This document shows, in pieces, positions 52,247 through 60,978 of a DNA stretch of 64,000 nucleotides. This DNA comes from Endozoicomonas sp. OPT23. GTDB lineage: Bacteria > Pseudomonadota > Gammaproteobacteria > Pseudomonadales > Endozoicomonadaceae. The DNA is taken from contig NZ_PPFD01000003.1 in the NCBI RefSeq assembly GCF_009653635.1, positions 426,955-490,954 of the forward strand. The letters run 5' to 3'. Under the pieces are notes generated by a model. It was not told the origin of the DNA and ran no database searches. It saw only the letters and a list, made by a program, of their open reading frames with translations. Position 1 is the stretch's first letter. Every line of letters begins with the position of its first letter. The position numbers and the translations under genes are program-made.

Positions 52247-53254
52247 ATGACTATCAAAGTAGGAATCAACGGCTTTGGCCGTATGGGTCGTCTGGCTATG
52301 CGAGCCGCATGGGATTGGCCGGAAATGGACATTGTTCATATCAATGATCCCGCTGGCGATGCCACCACACTGGCACACCTGCTGACCTTTGATTCTGTTC
52401 ATGGCCGCTGGCAGTACGAAGCCACTGCTGATGGCAAAACCATGTTGATTGAAGACAAAAGTATTTCCACCAGCCAGAACAAAACCATTGGTGAAACAGA
52501 CTGGTCCGGCTGCGATCTGGTGATTGAAGCATCCGGCGTGATGAAGTCAAAAAAGCTGCTTCAGGCCTATCTTGATCAGGGTGTGAAGAAAGTTGTTGTC
52601 ACGGCTCCGGTAAAAGAAGAAGGCGTGCTGAATATTGTCATGGGGGTCAATGACCACCTGTACAATGCGGATGAACACAATATCGTTACTGCTGCTTCCT
52701 GTACCACCAACTGCCTGGCACCTGTCGTTAAAGTGCTTCATGAGAAGCTGGGTATCAAGCATGGCAGCATGACCACTATTCACGACATCACCAACACTCA
52801 AACCATTCTCGACGCTCCCCATAAAGACCTGCGTCGTGCCCGTGCCTGCGGTATGAGTCTGATTCCAACCACTACCGGTTCGGCAACCGCCATTACTCAT
52901 ATATTCCCTGAGTTGAAAGGCCGACTGAATGGCCACGCCGTTCGTGTACCTCTGGCCAATGCATCCTTAACCGACTGTGTCTTTGAAATGGAAAGAGAGA
53001 CCACTGAAGAAGAAGTTAATGCTCTGTTTAAAGAAGCAGCAGAGGGTGAACTGAAAGATATTCTCGGCTATGAAGAGCGCCCTCTGGTGTCTATCGATTA
53101 CAAGACAGACCCCCGCTCCAGCATTGTTGATGCACTCTCCACCATGGTTGTTAATGGTACTCAGGTGAAAACCTACCTCTGGTACGACAACGAATGGGGC
53201 TATGCAAACCGTGCTGCCGAGCTGGCACTAAAAGTTGCGAAATCGATCAGGTAA
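52247..53254 (+). CDS. Glyceraldehyde-3-phosphate dehydrogenase of the arsenate-resistance operon
   Basis: This 335-residue GAPDH starts at the ATG at 52247, with AGAGG eight bases upstream. The NAD-binding [10 protein letters not shown], the active-site Cys in [10 protein letters not shown] and the C-terminal [11 protein letters not shown] are intact. In the ars context such an enzyme forms 1-arseno-3-phosphoglycerate from glyceraldehyde-3-phosphate and arsenate, and the adjacent ArsJ exports it; this is established for GAPDH-ArsJ pairs. Its place between an arsC-arsR fusion and arsJ makes that role far more likely than housekeeping glycolysis. Confidence 0.9.
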   Translation: MTIKVGINGFGRMGRLAMRAAWDWPEMDIVHINDPAGDATTLAHLLTFDSVHGRWQYEATADGKTMLIEDKSISTSQNKTIGETDWSGCDLVIEASGVMKSKKLLQAYLDQGVKKVVVTAPVKEEGVLNIVMGVNDHLYNADEHNIVTAASCTTNCLAPVVKVLHEKLGIKHGSMTTIHDITNTQTILDAPHKDLRRARACGMSLIPTTTGSATAITHIFPELKGRLNGHAVRVPLANASLTDCVFEMERETTEEEVNALFKEAAEGELKDILGYEERPLVSIDYKTDPRSSIVDALSTMVVNGTQVKTYLWYDNEWGYANRAAELALKVAKSIR

Positions 53255-53269
53255 TTCCGGAGAAGTCGT

Positions 53270-54526
53270 ATGGGCAGGGTAACTGCTGAAAAATTGTCGC
53301 CAGAGATTCGTCAGTATCTGATCGTCACAGGCAACTACTGGGCATTTACCCTGACAGACGGCGCTCTTCGTATGCTGGTTGTGCTCCACTTCCATATGCT
53401 GGGTTACAGCCCTTTTGAAGTGGCGATGCTGTTTCTGTTTTATGAATTCTTCGGTGTCATCACCAACCTTTTTGGTGGCTGGCTCGGCGCAAGAATTGGT
53501 TTAAACAGAACCATGAGTATTGGTCTGTTTATGCAGATAGTGGCTCTGGCCATGCTAGCTGTACCATCCGCGATGTTAGTCGTTCCATGGGTGATGTTTG
53601 CTCAGGCATTGTCCGGCATTGCCAAAGACCTGAACAAGATGAGTGCCAAGAGTTCTATCAAAGGGCTGGTTTCTGCGGGTGCTGAAGGCAAACTCTATAA
53701 ATGGGTCGCACTGCTGACAGGCTCCAAGAATGCTTTAAAAGGTGTGGGGTTCTTCCTTGGTGGATTTCTCCTTGCCACGATAGGCTTCAAAGGTGCCGTG
53801 ATTGCCATGGCTGCCGCACTTTCTCTGGTCTGGGTATTCTGTCTGCTGTCTTTGAAGCAGGATCTGGGTAAAGCCAAAAACAAACCCAAGTTTTCTGAAA
53901 TCTTCTCCAAGAGTTCATCCGTAAACCGCCTTTCGGCCGCCAGACTGTTTCTGTTTGGTGCCAGAGATGTCTGGTTTGTTGTTGCTCTGCCCATCTTCCT
54001 TGGTGATGCCCTTGGCTGGTCCACCAGCGAAGTGGGTGCTTTTATGGCGCTCTGGGTGATTGGCTATGGCTTTGTTCAGGCCAATGCACCGCGAATTACC
54101 GGACGCGGCACTTACAAAACAAAGAGTAACAAAACACCTGACGGTAAATCTGCAACACTCTGGGCAGCTCTGCTGGCCAGTATTCCTGCAGCCATTGCGC
54201 TGGGCTTGATGTATCTGGATAACAGCCAGATCACTCTGGTTATAGTCATTGGCTTAATGGTGTTTGGAGCAATCTTCGCCATTAATTCCTCCCTGCACAG
54301 CTATCTGATCGTCATCTATGCCAAGGAAGACGGCGCCTCCATGGATGTCGGCTTTTATTATATGGCCAACGCTATGGGGAGATTGATTGGCACGGTACTG
54401 TCAGGCTATGTCTATCAGGTAGCAGGACTAGAAGCCTGCTTGTGGATTTCAGCGAGTTTTGTTGCTTTGGCAGCAATGCTTTCTGTATCACTGCCAAGGC
54501 ATATTCAGTCTCATCAGGACTCTTAA
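53270..54526 (+). CDS. arsJ: ArsJ organoarsenical efflux permease
   Basis: This 418-residue major facilitator protein has about twelve helices. It sits 15 bases after GAPDH and has the sequence layout of ArsJ (TGNYWAFTLTDGALRMLVVL at the start, KMSAKSSIKGLV in the first loop, GARDVWFVVALPIFLG in the second half). ArsJ exports 1-arseno-3-phosphoglycerate made by the neighbouring GAPDH; once outside, the compound breaks down to arsenate, giving net efflux. The gene overlaps the convergent TPR-protein gene by four bases. No arsB or acr3 arsenite pump is seen in the window. Confidence 0.88.
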   Translation: MGRVTAEKLSPEIRQYLIVTGNYWAFTLTDGALRMLVVLHFHMLGYSPFEVAMLFLFYEFFGVITNLFGGWLGARIGLNRTMSIGLFMQIVALAMLAVPSAMLVVPWVMFAQALSGIAKDLNKMSAKSSIKGLVSAGAEGKLYKWVALLTGSKNALKGVGFFLGGFLLATIGFKGAVIAMAAALSLVWVFCLLSLKQDLGKAKNKPKFSEIFSKSSSVNRLSAARLFLFGARDVWFVVALPIFLGDALGWSTSEVGAFMALWVIGYGFVQANAPRITGRGTYKTKSNKTPDGKSATLWAALLASIPAAIALGLMYLDNSQITLVIVIGLMVFGAIFAINSSLHSYLIVIYAKEDGASMDVGFYYMANAMGRLIGTVLSGYVYQVAGLEACLWISASFVALAAMLSVSLPRHIQSHQDS

Positions 54527-55443
54527 ACCGTCGCTGAAGAATCACCCTCAGCCAGTTGGTCAAAGGCGGGAAGGCCGACTAAATCCTTAAAGGCTTTCTC
54601 GTCAGCGACTTCATCCCGTAAGGATGGCGATTTCATTATCGCCATTTCAATATCTCGTACCGCAGGTTCAAGTCGACCAAGAGAAGCAGCTGCACATGCT
54701 CTCTGCCAGTAAGCAAGCGCATACTCCTCATCCTGTTCCAGCGCCTGATTGGCAAGAGATAGCGCCCAGCGGGCTTCACCCAGTTCCAGCAGGGAATCTG
54801 CTTTATAGGTCAGAGCTTCAACATCGTTTTGATTAATCTCGAGAATTTGATCGTAAATACTAATCTGCTCGTGATGGTTGCTCTCAAGTCCGGCACGCAT
54901 CCAGAGTGAATGAACCTGGTTGGTTTCAGATATCTTTTCCTGAGCAGAGATGATCTGTTCTGATCGGACAACCAGTTTTGTCTCCAGCTCGTTCAATCGC
55001 TTTTCATATTCCAGTGTCATCTCGGAGACCTGTCGCTCAACCTGTGAGGTCACCGTTTCCCTGACCTCCCGTAACGATCGCCAACCCAGCAATACCAGAA
55101 TCGAAGCCGCACCCGTAATAATAAAGAAGATGTTGTTGACGGTGTCCGTTGTATATCGAACAGCCCGATCAGTAGCCTCCAGCCGGGCTTCAGCCACCTT
55201 GTTAGTCATCTCAGTTCGCATAAACTGCAAATCCTGTCGAAGCAATTTCAGCTCATCAAGAATGTAACGTTCAATAAACGGTTTATAGAGAGGCTCATCA
55301 ATATCGGCTTTGGGTGTTTCTGCGGCGCCGGCACGAAGTGATGAGAATGCCAGTATCACGATTAGCATAACCAGCCTGAAATCGAATTGTTTCACTGTTT
55401 TTGATAGCCCTTGTTTTTTATTTAGCAGAGACAGCTTCTTCAA
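54523..55443 (-). CDS. Membrane-anchored TPR protein
   Basis: The 306-residue product begins with a signal or anchor segment (FRLVMLIVILAFSSLRAGAA). A helical periplasmic part follows, then a second membrane helix (NIFFIITGAASILVLLGW, about 107-124), a coiled coil (ETVTSQVERQVSEM...) and tetratricopeptide repeats at ~190-270 (ALTYKADSLLELGEARWALSLANQALEQD, then AYWQRACAAASLGRLEPA). It is probably a scaffold facing the cytoplasm. It converges on arsJ with a four-base overlap and has no evident link to arsenic resistance. Family not recognised beyond TPR. Confidence 0.7.
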   Translation of the reverse strand: MKKLSLLNKKQGLSKTVKQFDFRLVMLIVILAFSSLRAGAAETPKADIDEPLYKPFIERYILDELKLLRQDLQFMRTEMTNKVAEARLEATDRAVRYTTDTVNNIFFIITGAASILVLLGWRSLREVRETVTSQVERQVSEMTLEYEKRLNELETKLVVRSEQIISAQEKISETNQVHSLWMRAGLESNHHEQISIYDQILEINQNDVEALTYKADSLLELGEARWALSLANQALEQDEEYALAYWQRACAAASLGRLEPAVRDIEMAIMKSPSLRDEVADEKAFKDLVGLPAFDQLAEGDSSATV

Positions 55444-55510
55444 CCACTTTAGCGGTCAATTAGAGTAAAAAACAACAAACTTCCTATCGATCTCCAAGAT
55501 ACGCCTCTTT

Positions 55511-55670
55511 GAGGCTGTTTGATAAGTATCGTCCGTAGCGAGGATTGCAGGAAATTGAGTATAAAAATGCGGTTTTGAGAGGAGAATAGCTGGCTATTTG
55601 ACGAACAAAAACACATTTTTAGATCAATTTACTGTGACCGCAGTAGGACAGATACTTTTCAAACAGCCTC
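55511..55670. repeat. MITE-like palindromic element, 160 bp
   Basis: The terminal 20 bp (GAGGCTGTTTGATAAGTATC at the left; inverted right end differs at one position) are near-perfect inverted repeats. The palindrome continues inward with lower identity (GAAATTGA / TCAATTT, TAAAAATG / CATTTTTA), so the whole element can fold as a long hairpin. It has no coding capacity. No clear target duplication is visible. A solitary arm of the same element lies at 60920-60960. It occupies the gap before the kinase gene. Confidence 0.75.
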
Positions 55671-55725
55671 TTAATACTCTGTATCAGCAAGGACTTTTTT
55701 CGACACAATCTGCTTCATCCTGACC

Positions 55726-55750
55726 AGTTTGTCAGCAGTACTGACAAACT
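55726..55750. promoter_or_regulatory. Perfect palindrome upstream of the second kinase gene
   Basis: AGTTTGTCAG and CTGACAAACT are exact inverted 10 bp arms separated by CAGTA, 62 bp before the kinase ATG. It could be an operator for the kinase promoter, or a hairpin in its leader. No T-run follows, so it is not a typical terminator. Confidence 0.45.
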
Positions 55751-55812
55751 ACTGAGTATTCACTGCTTCTTTATGGTCTCAATAAGAGGCAAAACTATTC
55801 AGGCAACTGACT

Positions 55813-57057
55813 ATGGCAACTCCGCTCTTTTCTGACAAATCACCATCAGAACCCCCTGTAATTATGGCGGCAGATACCACTGACCAGAACTATTCTACGC
55901 CCTGCACTAGAGTGTTTGGGCATTTAGTAGGCTTGGAAGAACCAACATTCGGCCTTAGTGATTCAGTCAATGCCGACTGCTCTTCACCGGTCAGCAAGAA
56001 ACGCAAAGTATCTATTACACCGGAACGAAGAGCGACGCTTTGTCCTAAAAGCGATCTTACAACGATAGAGGCAGATAGCATCAACGATGCTCTTCTAAAA
56101 CTATATAGGCTCACTCCTGTCCGGAACGGAGAAATTGCCGAGGGTGGGACATCGGTTGTAAAAAGATATAAGGATAATAATGGAACTGTATTAGCGGTAA
56201 AACTATTCAATGGTAGAGCTAAACCTGCCTACCTTGGGTGCGCCAAAGGTGAAATATCCGCTTTACAGGTTCCCTGTCATCAGGGAATTACACAATGCCA
56301 CGGTCTGCTACTGCAACATACAGAAAATGAGCTCTATTGTTTCATTACTTCTGCAGACGATTTTCCCGTTCTGGATGCTGAAAACTATCAAATCAGAGCA
56401 TCCATTATGGAATATGTTGAAGGTATTGAATCCTATTATGCCGTTTACGGCTGCCGCTCCAGCAATATAAAGCCTGTTACAGATTTACCGGAACCTATTA
56501 ATGTCTCTGTGAACTGGGGGCTCGAGCTCTGTGAGGTTATTAAGTTTCTTCACGATCATGACTTTATATATCGAGACATCAAACCTGAAAATGTTCTTTA
56601 TGACTTCAATAGCGGAAAAATCAAACTGGTTGATTTTGGTTTCTGCAAAAAACTGCATGGATTAACGCGGTGCAATAGCTACTGTGGAACTCTGGAGTCT
56701 ATGGCTCCGGAAATCCTTAAGCATTCTGTAAGCTATGATTTCTCTTCAGAGGTCTGGAGTCTTGGGTTGTTTATTATTGAGATAGCTTTTGATTATTCTC
56801 CAGCTGTCTTTAACTCAAAAGGAGAAAGAAAAGAATACTCTGACTACATTACTCGAAAAAAACGGATACGGAGTTATGCCAGGCTCAACGATGACGATAA
56901 AAAAGCGCTACTGCGTAGCAAAGTAACCGTGAAAAGCAAGCAGACTGACCAGCTTATAGAACTTATTGGCTATATGACCCGGGAAAAACCCGAGCAGAGA
57001 ATTACTCTTGATCAGGCTATACAGACGCTGCAGGATATTCAAAAGCAGCTCACGTAA
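55813..57057 (+). CDS. Eukaryote-like Ser/Thr kinase with an NLS-like basic motif
   Basis: This 414-residue protein has an N-terminal ~85-residue unstructured, Ser/Thr/Pro-rich region with SKKRKVS at 61-67, a classic monopartite nuclear-localisation pattern. The kinase domain follows: GEIAEGGTSVV loop, Lys in LAVKLF, YRDIKPENVLYD near residue 253 (HRD with Tyr for His), VDFGFC near 275, GTLESMAPEI and SEVWSLGLFIIEIAF. Catalytic Lys, Asp and Asn are intact. There is no membrane anchor. The eukaryotic style and basic motif suggest a secreted effector acting in a host nucleus; this is inference. Confidence 0.8.
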   Translation: MATPLFSDKSPSEPPVIMAADTTDQNYSTPCTRVFGHLVGLEEPTFGLSDSVNADCSSPVSKKRKVSITPERRATLCPKSDLTTIEADSINDALLKLYRLTPVRNGEIAEGGTSVVKRYKDNNGTVLAVKLFNGRAKPAYLGCAKGEISALQVPCHQGITQCHGLLLQHTENELYCFITSADDFPVLDAENYQIRASIMEYVEGIESYYAVYGCRSSNIKPVTDLPEPINVSVNWGLELCEVIKFLHDHDFIYRDIKPENVLYDFNSGKIKLVDFGFCKKLHGLTRCNSYCGTLESMAPEILKHSVSYDFSSEVWSLGLFIIEIAFDYSPAVFNSKGERKEYSDYITRKKRIRSYARLNDDDKKALLRSKVTVKSKQTDQLIELIGYMTREKPEQRITLDQAIQTLQDIQKQLT

Positions 57058-57213
57058 TAATTTCCTGCCCTGGTGCAACCTTTAGCACTTTGTTCAGGCC
57101 TCGCCCGATATGTCAAAGGTAATAGCGGCTCATATCTGAACGGTAAAAGATCGCCAACTTATCCACTTTTATCAGACACTGGATACAGCAGATATTATTA
57201 TTTAGAAACAACG

Positions 57214-57243
57214 ACGAAGGGCGCATAAAGCGCCCTTCGTTTT
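57214..57243. terminator. Bidirectional terminator between the kinase and amtB
   Basis: An 11 bp perfect stem (ACGAAGGGCGC / GCGCCCTTCGT) with a five-base loop lies 16 bases past the amtB stop. TTTTC follows on the plus strand and a weaker T-rich stretch on the minus strand, so it can serve both convergent genes. Confidence 0.82.
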
Positions 57244-57258
57244 CATATCAATCCAGGA

Positions 57259-58509
57259 TCACTGCTTACCAGTAAACTCCGGATAAGCTTCCATGCCGCA
57301 TTCAGTCAGGTCAGCCCCTTCGTACTCTTCTTCTTCAGAGATACGCAGGCCAACGATTGCCTTGATCGCACCCCAAACGATCAGTGAAGCACCGAATACC
57401 CAAGCAAAGATGGAGGCGATACCCAGCAGCTGACTGCCCAGCGTCGCATCACCGTTGGTAAAGGTGACTGCCAGCAGACCCCAGACACCCACAACACCGT
57501 GTACCGAGATAGCACCAACCGGATCATCGATACGCAGCTTGTCCAGAGCAACAATGGCGAAGACAACCAGCGCACCACCGACCGCACCAATCAATGTTGC
57601 TTCTACCGCAGTAGGCGTCAGAGGTTCAGCAGTAATCGCTACCAGGCCAGCCAGTGCACCGTTGAGGGCCATAGTCAGGTCAGCCTTACCGAACAGAATG
57701 CGGGCGGCAATCAGAGCAGCGATTACACCACCAGCCGCACCGGCATTGGTGTTAACAAAGATCTGAGCGACAGCGTTCGCATTCTCTACATCAGACAGTT
57801 TCAGTTGAGAGCCACCGTTGAAGCCGAACCAGCCCATCCACAGGATGAAAGTACCCAGTGTTGCCATTGGCAGGTTGGCACCCGGCATCGGGTTAATGGA
57901 ACCGTCTTTGCCGTATTTGCCTTTACGAGCACCCAGCAGCAGAACACCAGCAAGCGCTGCAGCAGCACCGGCCATGTGTACGACACCGGAACCGGCGAAG
58001 TCCTGGAAACCGGCTTCATTCAGGAAACCACCACCCCACTTCCAGAAACCCTGAACCGGATAGATAAAGCCGGTCATGAATACGGCAAACAGCAGGAAGG
58101 ACCAGAGCTTCATACGCTCAGCAACGGCACCCGACACGATGGACATTGCAGTTGCGACAAACACTACCTGGAAGAAGAAGTCAGAGCGCAGTGAGTAGTA
58201 AGGTGCATCGTCACCACCTGCCGTAACGGCATCAACACCGTTCTCTGCGCCGATCAGAGAACCAAGGACAGGTAGAATGCCACCTTCATTGGTCCCCGGA
58301 TACATAATGGCGTAACCGCAGATCAAGTACATGGTGCAGGCAATGGCAAACAGCGCAATGTTCTTGGTAAGAATTTCAACGGTATTCTTGGAACGAACCA
58401 GACCCGCTTCCAGCATGGCGAAACCGGCCGCCATCCACATTACCAGTACGCCCGATATCAAGAAATAAAATGTGTCCAGGGCGTAGGACACCTGAGTGAG
58501 GTTTTCCAC
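57259..58509 (-). CDS. amtB: Ammonium transporter AmtB
   Basis: This 416-residue protein with eleven membrane helices is of the Amt/Rh family. The conserved FQVVFVATAMSIVSGAVAERMK, FAGSGVVHMAGAAAAL (with the pore His region), GWFGFNGGSQL and GVVGVWGLLAVTF (second pore His region) are present. It conducts ammonium into the cell under nitrogen limitation and is closed by GlnK binding. It is cotranscribed behind glnK (79 bp gap), presumably from the sigma-54 promoter upstream of glnK. No signal peptide precedes the first helix, unlike E. coli AmtB. Confidence 0.93.
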   Translation of the reverse strand: MENLTQVSYALDTFYFLISGVLVMWMAAGFAMLEAGLVRSKNTVEILTKNIALFAIACTMYLICGYAIMYPGTNEGGILPVLGSLIGAENGVDAVTAGGDDAPYYSLRSDFFFQVVFVATAMSIVSGAVAERMKLWSFLLFAVFMTGFIYPVQGFWKWGGGFLNEAGFQDFAGSGVVHMAGAAAALAGVLLLGARKGKYGKDGSINPMPGANLPMATLGTFILWMGWFGFNGGSQLKLSDVENANAVAQIFVNTNAGAAGGVIAALIAARILFGKADLTMALNGALAGLVAITAEPLTPTAVEATLIGAVGGALVVFAIVALDKLRIDDPVGAISVHGVVGVWGLLAVTFTNGDATLGSQLLGIASIFAWVFGASLIVWGAIKAIVGLRISEEEEYEGADLTECGMEAYPEFTGKQ

Positions 58510-58588
58510 AGGATTCTCCAGTATTTTTCTTCTTAAGCCTGTTTCATGAGCCGCAATATATGAGGGATGAGGCTCACAAAATTAAAAA

Positions 58589-58957
<369 letters not shown>

Positions 58958-59022
58958 TTATTTAGAACATTGGTTCAGCTGACGATGAGACTGCTTCTGC
59001 CAGCACCTGTTGTGATAGCTAT

Positions 59023-59038
59023 AGCAGGGGGTGTGCCA
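59023..59038 (-). promoter_or_regulatory. Sigma-54 promoter of glnK-amtB
   Basis: On the minus strand TGGCACacccccTGCT matches the -24/-12 consensus TGGCAC-N5-TTGCW with one mismatch in the -12 element (CTGCT). It lies about 95 bases before the glnK start. This agrees with the known sigma-54 dependence of glnK-amtB in gammaproteobacteria. Confidence 0.78.
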
Positions 59039-59155
59039 ACTTGGTGTAGACACCTGAATTAAGGGCTTTTTATAGAATAGAAGGCTATGGGCGAAAGGGA
59101 TTGGAAAAGAAGGATGCACCGGATTAGATCAGTAAAATATCCAGATTAGGGCTAG

Positions 59156-59172
59156 CGCACTGAAACGATGCA
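59156..59172 (-). promoter_or_regulatory. NtrC-like enhancer site
   Basis: CGCACTGAAACGATGCA matches the NtrC consensus TGCACTAAAATGGTGCA at 13 of 17 positions and lies about 120 bp upstream of the sigma-54 promoter, a normal enhancer distance. A second, weaker half-site (TGCACC) is at 59115. The rest of the ~450 bp gap between glnK and pilU holds nothing else I can name. Confidence 0.55.
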
Positions 59173-59381
59173 TTAAAGATAAATCACACAGGCTGACGCA
59201 ATTATTTTTGCTCTGATGGTAACTTCTCCGAGATAAGTAACCGTCTGTAAAACAGGTCTGCTTTTATGAGACAGTCGTCACATAACAGAGCTGATTCTAT
59301 GACCCGATAGCAAGTAATGCGCTACAAAGCCCTCCAACACTATTTTTTAAAACAATAATCGATTGCATTCGGAAGCTTGTC

Positions 59382-60578
59382 TTGGAGTTTAAAAATTACC
59401 TGAAGGTTCTTGCCGCTAACGATGGTTCAGACCTCTACCTGAGTACTGGTGCACCACCTTGCGCCAAGTTTCATGGCGTACTCAAACCACTGTCTAAAAA
59501 AGCACTGGTGCCGGGCGAAATTGCCCAGGTTGCACACGACATCATGGATGCTGAACAAAGAGAAATCTTTGAGCGCGAACTGGAAATGAACCTGGCACTC
59601 TCCCTGCACAGTCAGGGGCGTTTTCGAGTCAATATCTTCAAACAACGCAATGAAGTGTCCATCGTTGCCCGTAATATCAAGACCGAGATCCCTAACCTGA
59701 AAGACCTTCGCATGCCGAAGATTCTGCCAGAGATTATTATGGCCAAGCGTGGTCTGGTTCTGTTTGTCGGTGGCACCGGCTCTGGTAAATCCACTTCCCT
59801 TGCCGCACTGATTGATCATCGGAACAGCAACAGTACCGGTCATATCATCACCATTGAAGACCCGATAGAGTTTATCCATAAGCACAAGCGCTGCATCGTT
59901 AACCAGCGAGAAGTGGGCGTGGATACCCGCAGCTTTGATGAGGCACTGAAGAATACTCTGCGTCAGGCTCCTGACGTTATTCTGATTGGCGAGATTCGTG
60001 ACCGTGAGACCATGGAACACGCACTGGCCTTTGCTGAAACCGGTCATCTCTGTATCTCAACCCTGCACGCCAATAATGCTAACCAGGCACTGGACCGTAT
60101 TATCAACTTCTTCCCGGAAGAACGTCGTAACCAGCTGTTGATGGATCTGTCCATGAACCTGCGTGCCTTTGTTTCCCAGCGACTGATTCCTACCGTAGAT
60201 AAGAAGCGTGTGGCAGCGGTAGAGATTCTTCTCGGTACTCCTACGATTCAGGAACATATCCTCAAAGGACAGTTTGAAAAGATCAAGGAAACCATGGAGA
60301 AATCAGCAGAGCTGGGTATGAAGACATTCGACGGCGCTCTGTTCCAGCTTTATCAGGAAGGTCTGATTTCACTGGATGAAGCTATGAAGAACGCCGACTC
60401 AGCCAACAACCTGCGTTTGAAGGTCAAACTGTCTGCCGGTGAAAAGGCCAGCAAGACTCCAGAGAGAAGTGCTCCACCAAAGCCACCTGCTCCAACTAAC
60501 AGTTCTGGCACAGGCAGCCTTTCGCTTGAAGCGATTGAAGACGATGATGACGATGACCTGCTGGCGGATATTGCCTGA
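59382..60578 (+). CDS. pilU: Type IV pilus retraction ATPase, PilU
   Basis: This 398-residue ATPase of the PilT/PilU family has a TTG start with GGAAG upstream. Walker A is GGTGSGKST near residue 130, with the Asp box FIHKHKRCIVNQREVGVDT, Walker B VILIGEIRDRETM and the His box CISTLHANNANQALDRI. The MEFKNYLKVL start and LGMKTFDGALFQLYQEG end follow P. aeruginosa PilU more closely than PilT. It assists PilT in pilus retraction. No pilT lies beside it within the window, although the two are usually adjacent. The C-terminal ~45 residues are a Pro/Ser-rich acidic tail (EDDDDDDLL). Confidence 0.9.
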   Translation: MEFKNYLKVLAANDGSDLYLSTGAPPCAKFHGVLKPLSKKALVPGEIAQVAHDIMDAEQREIFERELEMNLALSLHSQGRFRVNIFKQRNEVSIVARNIKTEIPNLKDLRMPKILPEIIMAKRGLVLFVGGTGSGKSTSLAALIDHRNSNSTGHIITIEDPIEFIHKHKRCIVNQREVGVDTRSFDEALKNTLRQAPDVILIGEIRDRETMEHALAFAETGHLCISTLHANNANQALDRIINFFPEERRNQLLMDLSMNLRAFVSQRLIPTVDKKRVAAVEILLGTPTIQEHILKGQFEKIKETMEKSAELGMKTFDGALFQLYQEGLISLDEAMKNADSANNLRLKVKLSAGEKASKTPERSAPPKPPAPTNSSGTGSLSLEAIEDDDDDDLLADIA

Positions 60579-60637
60579 TAGTCAGAGTCCCGTGGTATGC
60601 TTGCCCGATTCAATTTTGAGACAAGCCGAGAGCCGTT

Positions 60638-60880
60638 ATGATCGACAAGGCAGCCATTATTAACAACATCGCCGGTAAAGCCGGCGAGATTCTGGGTGGC
60701 GAAAAGAGCAAAACCAGAGAAGACATTGAGCACAACATGCGCGCTCTGGTGGGCAGTGCTCTGTCAAAGTTTGATCTGGTCAGCCGCGACGAGTTTGACA
60801 CTCAAGTCGCTGTTCTTCGTCATACCCGAGAACGCCTGGAAGCACTTGAAAAGAAAGTCGCTGAACTGGAAGGCAAATAA
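60638..60880 (+). CDS. ubiK: Ubiquinone biosynthesis accessory factor UbiK
   Basis: The 80-residue protein of the BMFP/YqiC family has a first half with an amphipathic helix (ALVGSALSKFDLVSRDEFD) and a C-terminal coiled coil (LRHTRERLEALEKKVAELEGK) that trimerises. It assists the soluble ubiquinone-synthesis complex under aerobic conditions. It often neighbours comM in gammaproteobacteria, as here with one gene intervening. A good terminator follows. Confidence 0.93.
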   Translation: MIDKAAIINNIAGKAGEILGGEKSKTREDIEHNMRALVGSALSKFDLVSRDEFDTQVAVLRHTRERLEALEKKVAELEGK

Positions 60881-60883
60881 GGT

Positions 60884-60918
60884 AAAAGGTACCAGTTTCA
60901 TGCTGGTACCTTGCTTTT
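60884..60918 (+). terminator. Terminator of ubiK
   Basis: A perfect 8 bp stem (GGTACCAG / CTGGTACC) with a seven-base loop, A-run before and TTGCTTTT after, begins four bases past the ubiK stop. Confidence 0.75.
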
Positions 60919-60919
60919 A

Positions 60920-60960
60920 GAGGCTGTTTGAAAGGTGTATCTATCCTGCTGCGGTCACAG
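60920..60960 (+). repeat. Solitary arm of the MITE-like element
   Basis: GAGGCTGTTTGAAA, then TATCtaTCCTgCTGCGGTCACAG, matches the right arm of the 160 bp element at 55.5 kb with a one-base insertion and few changes over about 40 bp. The similarity ends abruptly at CACAG, just before the stop of the next gene. There is no second arm nearby, so it is a remnant or a one-ended copy. Confidence 0.65.
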
Positions 60961-60978
60961 CTCGCTCTTTCCCTGACT

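Noticed and set aside
52247..53254. GAPDH as the glycolytic gapA
   Set aside because: It is flanked by an arsC-arsR fusion and arsJ, the known arsenate-resistance arrangement, so a housekeeping role is the less likely reading.
57499..58194. 231-codon open frame on the plus strand inside amtB
   Set aside because: It is a shadow of the conserved amtB reading frame with an improbable composition rich in Gln, Ser and Arg.
59041..59060. Fifth copy of the palindromic repeat near the glnK promoter
   Set aside because: Only TGTAGACAC and TGAATT are shared and the hairpin is missing, so it may be chance; noted only as a possible remnant.
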